From Paramacrobiotus richtersi (Eukaryota; Tardigrada; Eutardigrada; Parachela; Macrobiotidae), in contig JAQGAU010000477.1 of NCBI GenBank assembly GCA_034698045.1, forward strand, positions 1 to 27,490: a stretch of DNA of 27,490 nt, written 5' to 3'. The notes under the pieces were generated by a model. That model saw only the letters and a list, made by a program, of their open reading frames with translations, did no database searches and was not told where the DNA came from. The translations under genes were made by a program, and so were the position numbers. Numbering within the stretch: position 1 is the first letter of the stretch; each line of letters starts with the position of its first letter. Shown in pieces: positions 11,337 to 21,436 of this stretch.

Positions 11337-12242
11337 GACCGAAGCGGAGCGAAGGTCCTCTATATTCAACTGTAATGGACTTCGATGTCTGTCCGTCATT
11401 CTGTCGGTCGGTCGGTCGGTCTTTATGATTTTTTATTTATATTTATTTATTAATAAGAATATGTCATGATTATTACTTTTAATGTTGTAATAGTTCTGAT
11501 ATTATTAATGCTCAATCGGTCAATAATATTTGTTATTTCTGTTATTTATTTACTACGATTATTAATCTAAATATGTTTTGATTATTACTTTGAATACATT
11601 CATTGTTTTTAGCTGTTATTAGTGCGATCGGTCGGCCATTGGTAATCCCTCGGCTGATTGCACTTTGAAGGGACTGCAAACTTCCGCAGAATAAGGGCTG
11701 GAAGAGGCTAGTAATTATAGAGAAGGTTTCTGCAGAATTGCGGTTCTAAAACATGTTCATGAATTTGTGTGGTGGTAAAATCTGTAGTTTACAAAGGGAA
11801 GGACGATTTCCTGTTTTGGTCTCTGTATTGGGGAGATTACCTCAGTTTTCAAAACCAACCAAAGTACTTTTCACCGGAAGACAGTTGCTTTTCAAATGAT
11901 TGATCTCAGATTCCAAATTTTTCGCAGTTGCCCACTGGCCATTCAGATAACCACCAGACTTTTCGTGGTGATTCGTAAACAAAACAACCTTTCTGCTGCA
12001 AAATAGGGGCATGCCCACTTAATTCAAAGCATTATCATGCCACCCCCGCCGAATTTTGGTGACAAAAATCACCAAAACAAAACATCCTGTCAATCTGATT
12101 TTTAGATTGGTAAATACCACTATACCAGTTTTAAGCTCAAAACTGGCATTTCTCCTGTTACGGGGTACAGGCTGGTAGGTTAAGCCCATAATTATGTTTT
12201 AAATTGTCTTATACGAGTATACGTACTTCCTTCGCTTCGGTC
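11337..12242. mobile_element. Probable TIR transposon, about 0.9 kb
   Basis: The left end reads GACCGAAGCGGAGCGAAGG and the right end, reverse-complemented, GACCGAAGCGAAGGAAGT. The first ten bases are identical, and the rest aligns with a small gap. The flanks on either side resume similarity to the first unit (ACTCTCAT before, AGTTCTGAGAGAGAACATC after), so this is extra DNA in the second unit. TCAT is present at both edges and may be a short target duplication. Inside are a GTCG tetranucleotide run at 11403-11421 and a CCAGTTTT/AAAACTGG hairpin at 12125-12146. I see no transposase. The superfamily is not assigned. Confidence 0.55.
11403..11421. repeat. Tetranucleotide repeat (GTCG)n
   Basis: About five consecutive GTCG units sit near the left end of the presumed TIR element. 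Confidence 0.8.
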
Positions 12243-12838
12243 ATTCAGTGCCCGCAATCAGCGAGTGCACTTTCCTAGTAATATAAGTTCTGAGAGAGAA
12301 CATCAAGAGAAATACACCATCAGATACCGTAGTACGATGGCACTGTAAATGCGGTAGATTACCTTGGTCGGTAGCTATTTTCAACAGCCACAGTTATGGC
12401 TGTTGTATACTAAATACAGATCTGTATAATTGTTTAATTTCCCATTTTTACCTGTAAAAACGCGGATAAATAACTGAAAACACGTATCATTACATCCCTA
12501 GAAAACTAAAACCTCTTTGGGAAATGGGTTGGTAAAATTATTAACGTTAAAATGAACTTGCTTTTTGTGGTTTTAGTTCGAATCTCGGGAGCAGACAATG
12601 AGTTCCAATTACAAAAACAATTTGTAAGGGAAACTGCTTTGCATTTTCTTTACGTATGACAACGCAAAACAAAAGCATTATAGTCTGTTTTTTTTGTACA
12701 GAATCAATGTGATATCACTGCCGGGACGGAACTAGTTTGGCCAACGGATCAGCATGATGGGAAAGCGTCGTGCAGTGACAGTAGTAGACTTGTCTAACTC
12801 CATGAAATACCAATGTTACTTTAGAAATGATCTACGGC

Positions 12839-13495
12839 ACGTTCACTGGCGGTACCATCGGCTGTTTCTAGAATAAATTGATCGATCTGCTGCTTTGATT
12901 CCAAACTTCGACACGAACAGCAGATAACCACCGCGACCATGGCATACAAAACAACAAGGTACGACGTAACGTTGATTGTTGTCGACGCCATGGGTCACTT
13001 GATCAAGGCCCACCAAAACCGTTCCACACATCAGAAAGTAAAGATCCTTCCCAGTGAATTTATGAATAATGCGGTACTCGTTACTGTAACGCCTGTTGGA
13101 TTACACCGTCACCAGCATTAAACATTTACGTTCACCGAACGCGGTTTAATTAATATTTACTATCGTAACGAATGGGCGCCAGTAATCTTGCATTCCATCA
13201 AGAATTCAAGATACAACAAGCATCGGTTAATATCTGACAAGAAGCACAAAATATCAGACACAATTAGCAAAACAAGAAAGCGCGGTATGCAGCGACTTGA
13301 TAATCTGGTTGTTTTTATATCCCTATACAAAAATTAATTTTTTGCACAAGTGGCTGTAGTCCAAGCCAGCTAAATGCACCGATGTAAAGTGAAATGACCA
13401 CCGCCGGAAGTGAGTACATTCTTTGTAAAAGTGCACTGCGTATATTCCATAATCGCCGTCGCCTGCAGAAGTGCATGGAATATGCCAAATAACCT
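12839..13495 (-). pseudogene. Cytochrome b561 exon 3 and exon 2 fragments (third unit)
   Basis: 12839-13078 matches exon 3 of the intact gene but lacks its first third. It retains CGTVLVGLDQV and GGYLLF-SKFGI, separated by a frameshift in the TTINV region. About 13345-13495 matches exon 2, with the histidine region and EYN-type loop scrambled by indels and a stop. It lacks both the acceptor end and the donor end. No exon 1 follows: similarity to the intact gene stops near 13495 and a different repeat begins at 13531. This is a truncated relic. Confidence 0.8.
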
Positions 13496-13530
13496 TTCAA
13501 CCGCCACAAACGCGCCATTAATCTAGGTAT

Positions 13531-13660
13531 GCGCTGCAATATATTCCAGTCGTCCAACGTTACCATTCTGTTCTGTGGAACATCTAATCGGCAATTTAGT
13601 TTACGGAAATCAATATCGAACACTCCATTATTCTGTCTCCGGTTTAATTACTAATTGTTT
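13531..13660. repeat. Dispersed block present three times
   Basis: TATTCCAGTCGTCCAACGTTACCATTCTGTTC, followed by TCTAATCGGCA and a TCTC-AGTTTTAATT-like tail, aligns with 18575-18720 and 23510-23640 in the same orientation. No coding capacity is evident. Confidence 0.65.
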
Positions 13661-13729
13661 TTACATTTTTTTGGAAAGTTTATTGACTTAAGTGACAACA
13701 CTCGCAGAAGAAGATGACGGATGGCATGA

Positions 13730-14150
13730 TAGAAGTAGAACGATCAGAACATGAACATACGAAAATAAGAACGGCGACAACTGGGTCTAGAAGTGCCGAA
13801 TTGTAGTATTAATTAAAAAAACGTACAAAATGTGGTGTGCCACTTTGTGTTGTCGTGGAAGTATCAGACTCTAGTTGTTAGTAATGAGTTTCGTAGAGCA
13901 ATGGCGGTGTATATCGGGGTCTTCAAAGGTGCACGTTCGCCGGTTGCCTTGTTAATTGTTAACATACTTGTTCATAGTAATGCATTTATATATCATCAAC
14001 CGATTTTTGCGCTTGTTTAATTTTGATTCGCTCTGTTAAGGGAAGCGATCGACGGAAAACACTGGATCATAATGGCCAAATGTCAACGTGCAGAATTTCG
14101 TAAAATTAAATTGTCCGCTAATGCAGTTCACTTGGGTTTACTAATAGTTT
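13730..14150. repeat. Inverted partial copy of the 18.8-19.1 kb block
   Basis: The plus strand here (CCACTTTGTGTTGTCGTGGAAG, AGACTCTAGTTGTTAG, TTTCGTAGAGCAATGGC, CGCCGGTTGCCTT, ACGGAAAACACTGGAT) matches the minus strand of 18790-19040 and of 23720-23960. The neighbouring piece at 13531-13660 is in the direct orientation, so a rearrangement junction lies between them. Some of it is open on the plus strand (MVCHFVLSW... from 13832), but the open frame is not conserved in the two sister copies. Confidence 0.6.
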
Positions 14151-14719
14151 ATGTGAAATTATGTAGTTAGAAATTTAGAAGCAGTTACAGTTATTGTTTT
14201 TAGCGTCTGAACGTTGCAGCAATAAGGGACTGATGGGAGCAGTCGTAGTGCAGTGGCTGTACCACATGTCTCAGGCTTCCGCCATACGCTGGAGCGGGCC
14301 ACACGATAATCAGATTAAGAATGATTATACTTGACAGCTCTAATCTTCCACTAACGATCGGTTTTTAACTTTATTTTGCCCATCAGATCTAATACCACAC
14401 AAATCCTGAGAATCCTGTAAGTAAGTTAGATCTCAATATCTCATCTAAAATCCCTAAAATCAGAGTAGAGTCTGGCTAAACAAAAAGGGATTGGCTTTTA
14501 CCGTACAGTGTAAGCATTTCAGGTTGGCTACCAAATAAAATATTTTATTTGAAGAAAAAGCTACATCATACTGCATTTACACGGTTTACATCAGCGTTAT
14601 TCAAGGCTGCCCGATGTTTACTTGTTAAGCCATCCCACTACGTATAAAGGGTAAAAAGAGCGCACCGAATGTTACCGTGCACCAAATCAGGTTTTCCCGG
14701 TACAGACATGGTTACATAA

Positions 14720-14725
14720 TTTATT
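14720..14725 (-). terminator. Candidate polyadenylation signal AATAAA
   Basis: The minus strand reads AATAAA 132 bases beyond the stop codon of the intact b561 gene. The position is reasonable for a 3' UTR, but the hexamer is common in AT-rich DNA. Confidence 0.4.
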
Positions 14726-14856
14726 CAATACACACATCCTCAACACAACATGACCGCAAAACAAATACAACGGAACGTCCATCCAAAAGGAGTAAACAAC
14801 CTGTGTCAGCGACTGACCCAAACGAAGCCAACGATTCTCACTCTGACAGTTGACCT

Positions 14857-16749
14857 TTACATAGAAGTGGACAGGATCGGTGCACGCTCACTGGCGGTAC
14901 CATCGGATGGTTCTGCTGCATTAATTCCAAACTTGGACTCGAACAACAGATAGCCACCGACCATAGCATACAAAATAACAAGGTAAGCCGCAACGTTGAT
15001 TGTTGTCGACGCCTTGGCCACTTGATCAAGGCCCACCAAAACCGTTCCACAGATCAGAAAGTAAAAAGCTTTCCCAGTGAATTTATGAATAATGCGGTAC
15101 TTTTGGAACCAGCTTTCGGCAAGTCCGGGCAGTAAAAGACCGCAGAAACCACACAGCCACTAAAAACCAAATGTTACTACCTTTGTTCAGTGTTAAAATC
15201 AACAAGATTAAACCACTACCGGTATACTGCACATCTCCCTGTAACAAATATATACTACCCTTAATAGTCTTTTATTATCGGATACCGATCGCTATGTTTT
15301 TTACGTATTTTTCATTGAACATAGTTCGTTAAAATAACTAAATAATAATTATTAATTTTAATAATTAATAAAAAATAATTTTTTTTAATTGCTGCCGTAG
15401 TAATTTTTAAAGCGAGCACTGCTATGTCACCTTGTCATTCGTATTTGTTAAAATAATATATTAATAGGACATTTTGTAATTTTTTCTTTTATTGTACAGT
15501 CTAAAGCATGATTTCGCTGTTATCAGCAGTTCACCACATACATACGGCACGCGCATATATATTCGGCTCTATGGTCGTAATCTGTAAACTCGCACCTGCA
15601 ATCCAACAAGCGTGATGGTAACCAGTCCAAGCCAGCTATGCACCGATGTAAAGTGAAATGACCACCGCCGGAAGTGATTGTATTCTTTGTAAAAGTACAC
15701 AGCGTATATTCCACATCCGGCCAGAACAATCGCCGTCGCCTGCAGCAGTGCGTGGAATATGCGCAGTGCCAAATAGCCTCCACCCGGGAACAATCTGTAC
15801 GACAGATTTCCTGGAAAAGACATCAACTATATGTTAGTATTAAATTTTTATTGTAGAGCAGCCGTAACTGACAGTATTTGCACAACTGAAGTAATTTTGC
15901 CAGATTTCACGTTATCTCCTAAACGCTGTTATGTATACACTGAACCGGCCCTAACGATTTGTATTTGACCCTTCACAATTTCCGTCTTACTTTCCATATT
16001 TAATATTCAAGTTGTAGAAGATATGATACCGTACAATGCCACCCTAGGCTAACCGCAGTAACAGTGTTGACCAGGTAACGAGTTGCGTGAAAGAGCGGTG
16101 CATAACTTATGTCGAAAATCGTAGAGCAATGGCTAACTTTATCAGTCACCACATAGTATGCCGCCTCTACAGCTTGCACAGTAATAAGAAATCTATCATT
16201 TGCTGTAGACTTTTATCAACAATTACTGATCTACTATCGGTATACGCATTAGCTTGCTATTTTTCATTGAAATACTATCCTGTGGGGAATTTAGGTAAGT
16301 CTGGGGAGAAATTCCACATTCTTAGCCGCCCAGCATGGGAGTGGTGCCAGGCTGGCAGCGCACATGTAAACCTATCTACATCGCAGTACTACAAATCTTG
16401 CGCTGCAAAGTCTTCGCGAAGTTGTATACCAACCGAATCCATGTATGTACAGCAACCCCAGCGTCATAAACAGCGGATGAAACGCAAACATCTCCGCTGG
16501 TCGCTGCACATCAGCCCAAGTGTATCCTCCCGTGTTCCACCGCATCCACAAGCCCACCATCAACACAATGAAAAATCCCAGGAGGAAATACAACGCGCTC
16601 CATAGAATGAGCGCTGGCGACCGACCTCGCGGTACAAAACCGCTGATCTGCTCCTGCAGCTTCTCTTGCACAGCCTGCAGTCGGGGTTTGATTTGCACTT
16701 CAGCATCAACAGGTGCACGCTCGGTTTTACCAAATACTGGACTTTCCAT
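14857..16749 (-). CDS. Cytochrome b561, intact three-exon gene
   Basis: The exons are 16434-16749, 15596-15810 and 14857-15159 (834 bases, 277 codons plus TAA); the introns are 623 and 436 bases. Joined at these boundaries the frame is continuous. The start is the ATG at 16747-16749 (MESPVFG); an in-frame ATG three codons earlier (MLI) is an alternative. Layout: hydrophilic amino end to about residue 45, then six hydrophobic segments at roughly 46-69, 88-106, 120-146, 162-190, 199-222 and 231-250, and a polar tail. H91 (FHPLFM), H125 (FHALLQ), H163 (SVHSWLGL) and H202 (IIHKFTG) are 34, 38 and 39 residues apart, the spacing of the four heme-ligand histidines of the family. SVHSW and the LLLPG stretch are also typical. 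Family members carry two b hemes and pass electrons across a membrane, usually from cytosolic ascorbate to luminal monodehydroascorbate or ferric iron. Which membrane and acceptor apply here cannot be told. The exon 1 donor (G|GTTGGT) is weak. All other units in the array are broken. Confidence 0.92.
15335..15392. repeat. AT-rich low-complexity tract in b561 intron 2
   Basis: A run of almost pure A and T with repeated TAATAATTATTAATTTTAAT-like self-complementary stretches. No function is inferred. Confidence 0.7.
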
Positions 16750-16844
16750 TATTAGCAAGCAGTCCGCTTGTTGATCAGGATATTGTATGCAGTTATCTTG
16801 TAAAGTGAAGAATTCATTTAAAACTGCATTACTACAGCTTGGCT

Positions 16845-16852
16845 GTATATAA
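16845..16852. promoter_or_regulatory. TATA-like element upstream of intact b561
   Basis: TATATAAG on the plus strand; the minus strand reads CTTATATA. It lies about 96 bases upstream of the b561 ATG, so in the minus direction it could serve that gene. The better match to a TATA box is on the plus strand, where no convincing gene follows. Weak evidence. Confidence 0.25.
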
Positions 16853-16929
16853 GAGAGTTCGGTAACGTTTGTCTAATTGTAAGCACAGGTTCACTATACG
16901 CAACATCTAGGGTTTCATGCATCATGTTC

Positions 16930-16975
16930 TGCCTTCCGGCTTTTTATTGTACGCTATGCCTTCCGGCTTTTTATT
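16930..16975. repeat. Direct repeat, 19-base unit, 27-base period
   Basis: TGCCTTCCGGCTTTTTATT occurs at 16930-16948 and again at 16957-16975. The sister block near 21513 has the motif once, so the duplication is specific to this copy. Confidence 0.8.
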
Positions 16976-18292
16976 TGTAGAAATAATGTTATTTATTGTC
17001 CGTTCACTGCTCATCTTTTCCAGAGCAAGAAGTACCATTGTGTTTAATGCGCTTTGTATAGACGTGAAACGTTCCATGACAGTTTTATTAGCTCTACTTC
17101 GCCGACAGCGTAACGTAACTGCGGTTATGTCCTATAATCTCCTATTCGGCAATACGTGCAGAAAAACTCTTGTCTTAAAGAGCAGTGTGGTTACCTTTGG
17201 TACTTCAACTTCACCGCAGTCACACTTCTACACTGCTACTACCGGAACCACAAAAGTCTCCAGACAAGTAAAATTTCCTGTCAGTTATAAACAAATGCTG
17301 CGCTGGGTTCACAATCGTAGGCATTCGGTTTCGTGGTTTGTGAGAGAACATTTTGATAAAAAAACTGGGTATACATAAATCACCCGCTAAAGCGCTATGT
17401 ACAGATGTATGGTCTTTACGCCGCAGGCATTTGAGATACAAAGTCAACTGTCAGAACATCATTTTCAATGCTTTCATAGTAATTACCCGTAACTGTTCAC
17501 GCGTTTCGCGTATTCGCACTTTATCTGCTTATATCGAACCAGACTCAACCAGTTAAAAGGCACAAAGTTACGGTGTTAAATTAAAATACTGCATGTACGG
17601 TATATTGTATATAAGATGGCTAATTCGGTTCCCGATAGTTTTTCCATTTGTCTAATATGTCATGGTTCTACGATGACCTTTCGATAGCAATCTCTACACA
17701 ATGTTGCTAAAGTAAATTTTCCATGATGTAAAACGACCGTTCGACCAAATACGCAGGTTCCGTAAAGATAAGCGGTGTTTTACAAAATTTATCACATCCG
17801 CTGTGTAATCACGTGTTTACTACGAAATGATGCCATTTAGTCACAATTTATAAACTAGGACAACACTACTCTGTAGCTGGATGTACATATCAAGGATTTC
17901 CAAAATATCCGCAAAACGTTAAATGCAACAGCTTATTACTGGTTATCGCATATTAATCAAAAGATCGGTAGTAAAAGGCTATAATAAAAAAATTCTTGTG
18001 ATACAAGTTAAAAAACATGCGAATATTTAGGACATGCAAAATATAATTATTTGTGCAACTAAAAACTGTATACGCAACTGAAAAACTATTGTAACTCAGT
18101 ACGCTAACAATGGTAAAAATATGAACACAATATTTTTGTTACGTATGCGTCTTTTTATACTGATATTAGTACCATGTCATGCGGACAAAACTTTTACTGC
18201 ACCGCCATCCCTCTACGATTTCACGGTACTTTCAGCCGCGCCATCATGGGCCTCGGAATGCTTTGGCTGTTTTTCTGCATGCATGTACTGAA

Positions 18293-18352
18293 GACAGTGA
18301 GTGTGAGTACAGTGAGTAATAATACAGTGAGTGTGAATAATACAGCACAGTA
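18293..18352. repeat. Degenerate tandem repeat (ACAGTGAGTGTGAGTA-like)
   Basis: ACAGTGAGTGTGA, ACAGTGAGTAATAAT, ACAGTGAGTGTGAATAAT and ACAGCACAG follow one another with a period of about 15-18 bases. It is absent at the corresponding place in the sister block (before 23280). Confidence 0.65.
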
Positions 18353-18616
18353 AGAAAGTAAGTTTCCTAATTGAAAATCAGTTCCCTTCCCTTGTGTCTT
18401 GTGATACCTGTTTATTAATGAAAAACCAAACATTTTACCCTAACCTTTAAAAAAATTCACAGGGTAAAAATTCTGCTGATTTTTTATTTATTTTTCCATT
18501 AGCAGTATTACTGCATGTCACTGGCGATTGAAGAAACGATCGACCAACGAACACGCACGCCATTACTCTACGTATGCACTGTAACATTCCAGTCGTACAG
18601 CGTTACCATTCTGTTC

Positions 18617-18649
18617 TACAAAACTTGTACAAAACTTGTACAAAACTTC
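18617..18649. repeat. 11-base tandem repeat, three units
   Basis: TACAAAACTTG is repeated three times, the last unit with one or two changes. The sister copies at about 13578 and 23545 have a single unit, so it is a local expansion. Confidence 0.8.
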
Positions 18650-19694
18650 TAATCGGCACGTTTATGGAAATAAATTGTTGAAAACTCGTTTTTGCTGTCC
18701 TCAGTTTTAATTTCTTACTGATTCCATATAAGCTGATAGTAAACTCTGCATTTTGCCGAAAATTTAATTTTACAAAATTCCGCACTCTATATTCCCGGTG
18801 TTTTCCGTTTAACACTTCCCTTATATAAGGAAGAATCGATTTGCACGATAATAACGACAATATTAAACAGCGAAAAAATTCGTTGACGGTATGTGAATGT
18901 ATTACTGTGAACAACTATCATGATAAAGGCAACCGGCGAAGAAGCACCAGATAGCAAGTGCCATTGTTCTACGAAATTCCTTACAAACAACTAGAGTCTA
19001 ACAACTTCCACAACAACGCAAAGTGGCAAAACAATTCCACCTATAATTTCCGAAATTAAAACTCCCATTCCGTTACGCACATCGAAACCCAGTTGACGCG
19101 GTTCTTATGTTCGTAGGACGATTTTTTAAGAGTTTTACTTCCGTCGTCCGTCAGTTCTCGAATTTGCTTAGCATTTGTTTCTAACCGACCGAAATATTTC
19201 GTTCACTATATCGTTTCGGTAAGATCGTTTCTCGTTGTTTTGGACAGTTTAATGACGAGACTTGCTCGCAAACCAGCTTTTACAGCTTTCTAAATATCCT
19301 TCATCCTTTTGTGTTTATTTATATAGAATTATATGATGATTTATACAAAATATATTTATAAACGCATTGTTTATCGAAAAGTTTGACTACTGTAAAAAAA
19401 CCTAAATTACGAATTTAATTTGGGGTGAAATGTACCTGTAAGCTTATTTAAAAAAATAATTTGTAAGATTATTAAATAATCTTAATAATTTTGCCGTGTC
19501 AGTATCTGTACTTATATTTGATTCGGTTGCTTGACCCGCACCTTTCACTTTACGCCGCTGTAATTGGCATTACTCAAGAATCAGTTTTTAGAATGAGACT
19601 GTTTAGACATAGTTTTAGACTGTTTTCAGAATTTTATTTATTATCGGGAATATAGAAAAAATTGTGGTAGATACGTTAGTACTTACGTTACACG

Positions 19695-19828
19695 ATGGTA
19701 AAAAAAGCAAGCGAAATATTTCTACTGTTCGTCTCTTTTTGTGCTGTTTACATCCCAGGGGCCAGGTGTAACCTTATTCCATGAACCAGCTTGTAACGTC
19801 AGTGGTGCTTGCAATGGCATCTAGTATT
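19695..19828. repeat. Strongly conserved segment shared with 25932-26057
   Basis: From ATATTTCTACTGTTCGTCTC to CAGTGGTGCTTGCA the two copies are nearly identical apart from a few indels, more alike than the surrounding block. On the plus strand this copy can be read as a short secreted-peptide start (MVKKASEIFLLFVSFCAVYIPGARC, then a stop after NLIP), but the sister has a TAA after four codons, so the frame is not conserved. On the minus strand it reads as an A-box/B-box-like SINE head (see findings). I do not call it a gene. Confidence 0.5.
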
Positions 19829-20458
19829 TATTTTCACTGTGATGCTCTCCACAGTTTCGCTGCATTATTCATTAGATTCCTATCGTTACCGTCACACACT
19901 TGTTTCTTGATTTTTCGAAGTTCCTGGCATATCGCTTGGCGTTTGTGTTTCAGTTTTATGTGCAGCGCCCTGCGCCAGCACCGGAAGCAAATTCCCAACG
20001 TCCTGCCCTGTCAAAAAGGAAAACCCGGATAATTTGTATGCTGAGACGTGTGTTAGTCAGGAAAACAAATTCTTGTTAAGCCATTTTCTGTGTCTAATAT
20101 GCGTTGGCAATTCAAGCAGTAACGGCACTTCTACGTTAACGCCGTAATATTTTTGTCATCGCAGTAATTACTAACTGACCCCCCACGTATACAACAAACC
20201 GACAGATTGACGAAATTACCACACCGTACAAATTCACCAGTAATTATTTCTAACTCATCTGAAACACCAACAGTCAACCCTTGTCAACCGGCCAACTGCA
20301 CCAGAAAAGTACTCGATTTTTTACAAATTACGGGTACTCGAATTTCGCCCAACAAAAATTTACCAGCTAGCCACTTTTTCATCTTGTCGTTTCTCTAGCT
20401 TGAAGTGACAGTGAAGGGGCCAGGTTAACGGTAGGACAACAAACAAAATAATTTTATG

Positions 20459-20488
20459 TTGTTTTGTTTTATTTTATTTTATTTTTAA
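20459..20488. repeat. T-rich simple repeat (TTTTA)n
   Basis: TGTTTTGTTTTATTTTATTT and similar units form a short pentanucleotide-like tract. It may be the remains of a poly-A-type tail of a minus-strand retroelement, but no element body is evident. Confidence 0.6.
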
Positions 20489-20996
20489 TCATATTTTATT
20501 TAAATCAGTAATAAAAATAAGCTAAAGTTATTCAACGCATCAATAATTATTATTAAAGATCATCTGACGTCATGTGAATGAGAGCAATGCAACTCGTGCG
20601 AAAGCAGCGAAACCGACTGCAGAAGGGTTTTGCGCCACTGCTCAACGCAACTCCTGGCTCGTTACAATCCCCAAACCGATGCCCAGTGTAATAACACTAC
20701 TGATTTCACGAAATGCACAAGATCTGATAATCTGAATATACTGCATACATAAAAAAATTCTTTTCGTTGAAGCATACTTAAATCCAAACCACCAAATTAG
20801 GAATTTTCAAACCATTTTTTACACATATTTCATCGACTATACATGTGTTTCATCTCCTACAAGTGCAACATTCCAAAACCGTCTATTCACATTGTTTCAG
20901 TTTTAATGTGTCAAACCTGCTTCAAGCAATTAACAGCCGAAAATTCTAAAAACTAAACAGTAATCACTACAATTACGGCATGCAGGACTTAAGTAC

Positions 20997-21436
20997 CAAA
21001 GCCGTTCCACAAATCAGAAAGTAAAGAGAATTTATGAATAACGCGGTATTTCTGGCAAGTCCAGGCAGTAGAAGACCGAAAAAACCACACAGCCACTAAA
21101 ACCGATTTGTTTTTCTGTAACAATGTCAATACGATTATCGTAATGCTTATCCTGCTCGTTTCTCTTATCACCAGCTATCGATCGATACATGTGCTGCAGG
21201 TATTCCATTAAACGGTAAGATCTTAATAATACTTTTCGCAGTTTTTTTTGACTGAACAATGCAAAGCGTGATTTCTTCGTTCCACAGTGTAGCACATACT
21301 GTAGTTATGGTGCGTACATACATACTTTTGGCACTACGGTATAATATATCGCACCTGTAATCAAACAAGGGTGATAGTAATTAATCCAAGCCAACTGTGC
21401 ACCGATGTATAAAGTGGAACGTCCGGCGCTGGAAAT
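20997..21436 (-). pseudogene. Cytochrome b561 exon 3 and exon 2 fragments (fourth unit)
   Basis: 20997-21095 matches the first part of exon 3, including its acceptor (TTTTAG, then TGGCTGTGTGGTTTTTTCGG). It has an internal deletion and loses similarity after GTA-L in the fifth membrane segment. 21355 to about 21436 matches the end of exon 2 (VHSW region) and still has the CAG|GTGCGA donor. Immediately beyond, at 21448-21490, intron 1-like sequence (TTTTATTGAAATGCGGCTCC) follows directly, so the first part of exon 2 is deleted. No exon 1 exists. It is the most eroded unit of the array. Confidence 0.8.

Larger units (their letters stand above)
16920..20110. repeat. Large noncoding block, copy 1 (sister at 21510-26240)
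   Basis: Matching landmarks occur in the same order in both copies. TTCCGGCTTTTTA through CAGAGCAAGAAGTACCATTG (16934-17041) matches 21511-21593. GGTTCTACGATGACCTTT (17664) matches 21767. TTTATCACATC (17788) matches 22571. The 18360-19040 piece matches 23290-23960. GTGAAATGTACCTGT (19425) matches 24011. 19620-19826 matches 25860-26056, and AAGCCATTTTCTGTGT (20079) matches 26215. Open frames inside are not conserved between copies, so I see no protein-coding gene. Its first bases directly follow the intact b561 gene. Confidence 0.65.

Noticed and set aside
16917-17378. 153-codon open frame on the plus strand downstream of a TATATAAG
   Set aside because: It begins in a direct repeat, has no recognisable domain, and the sister block at 21510 onward does not keep the frame.
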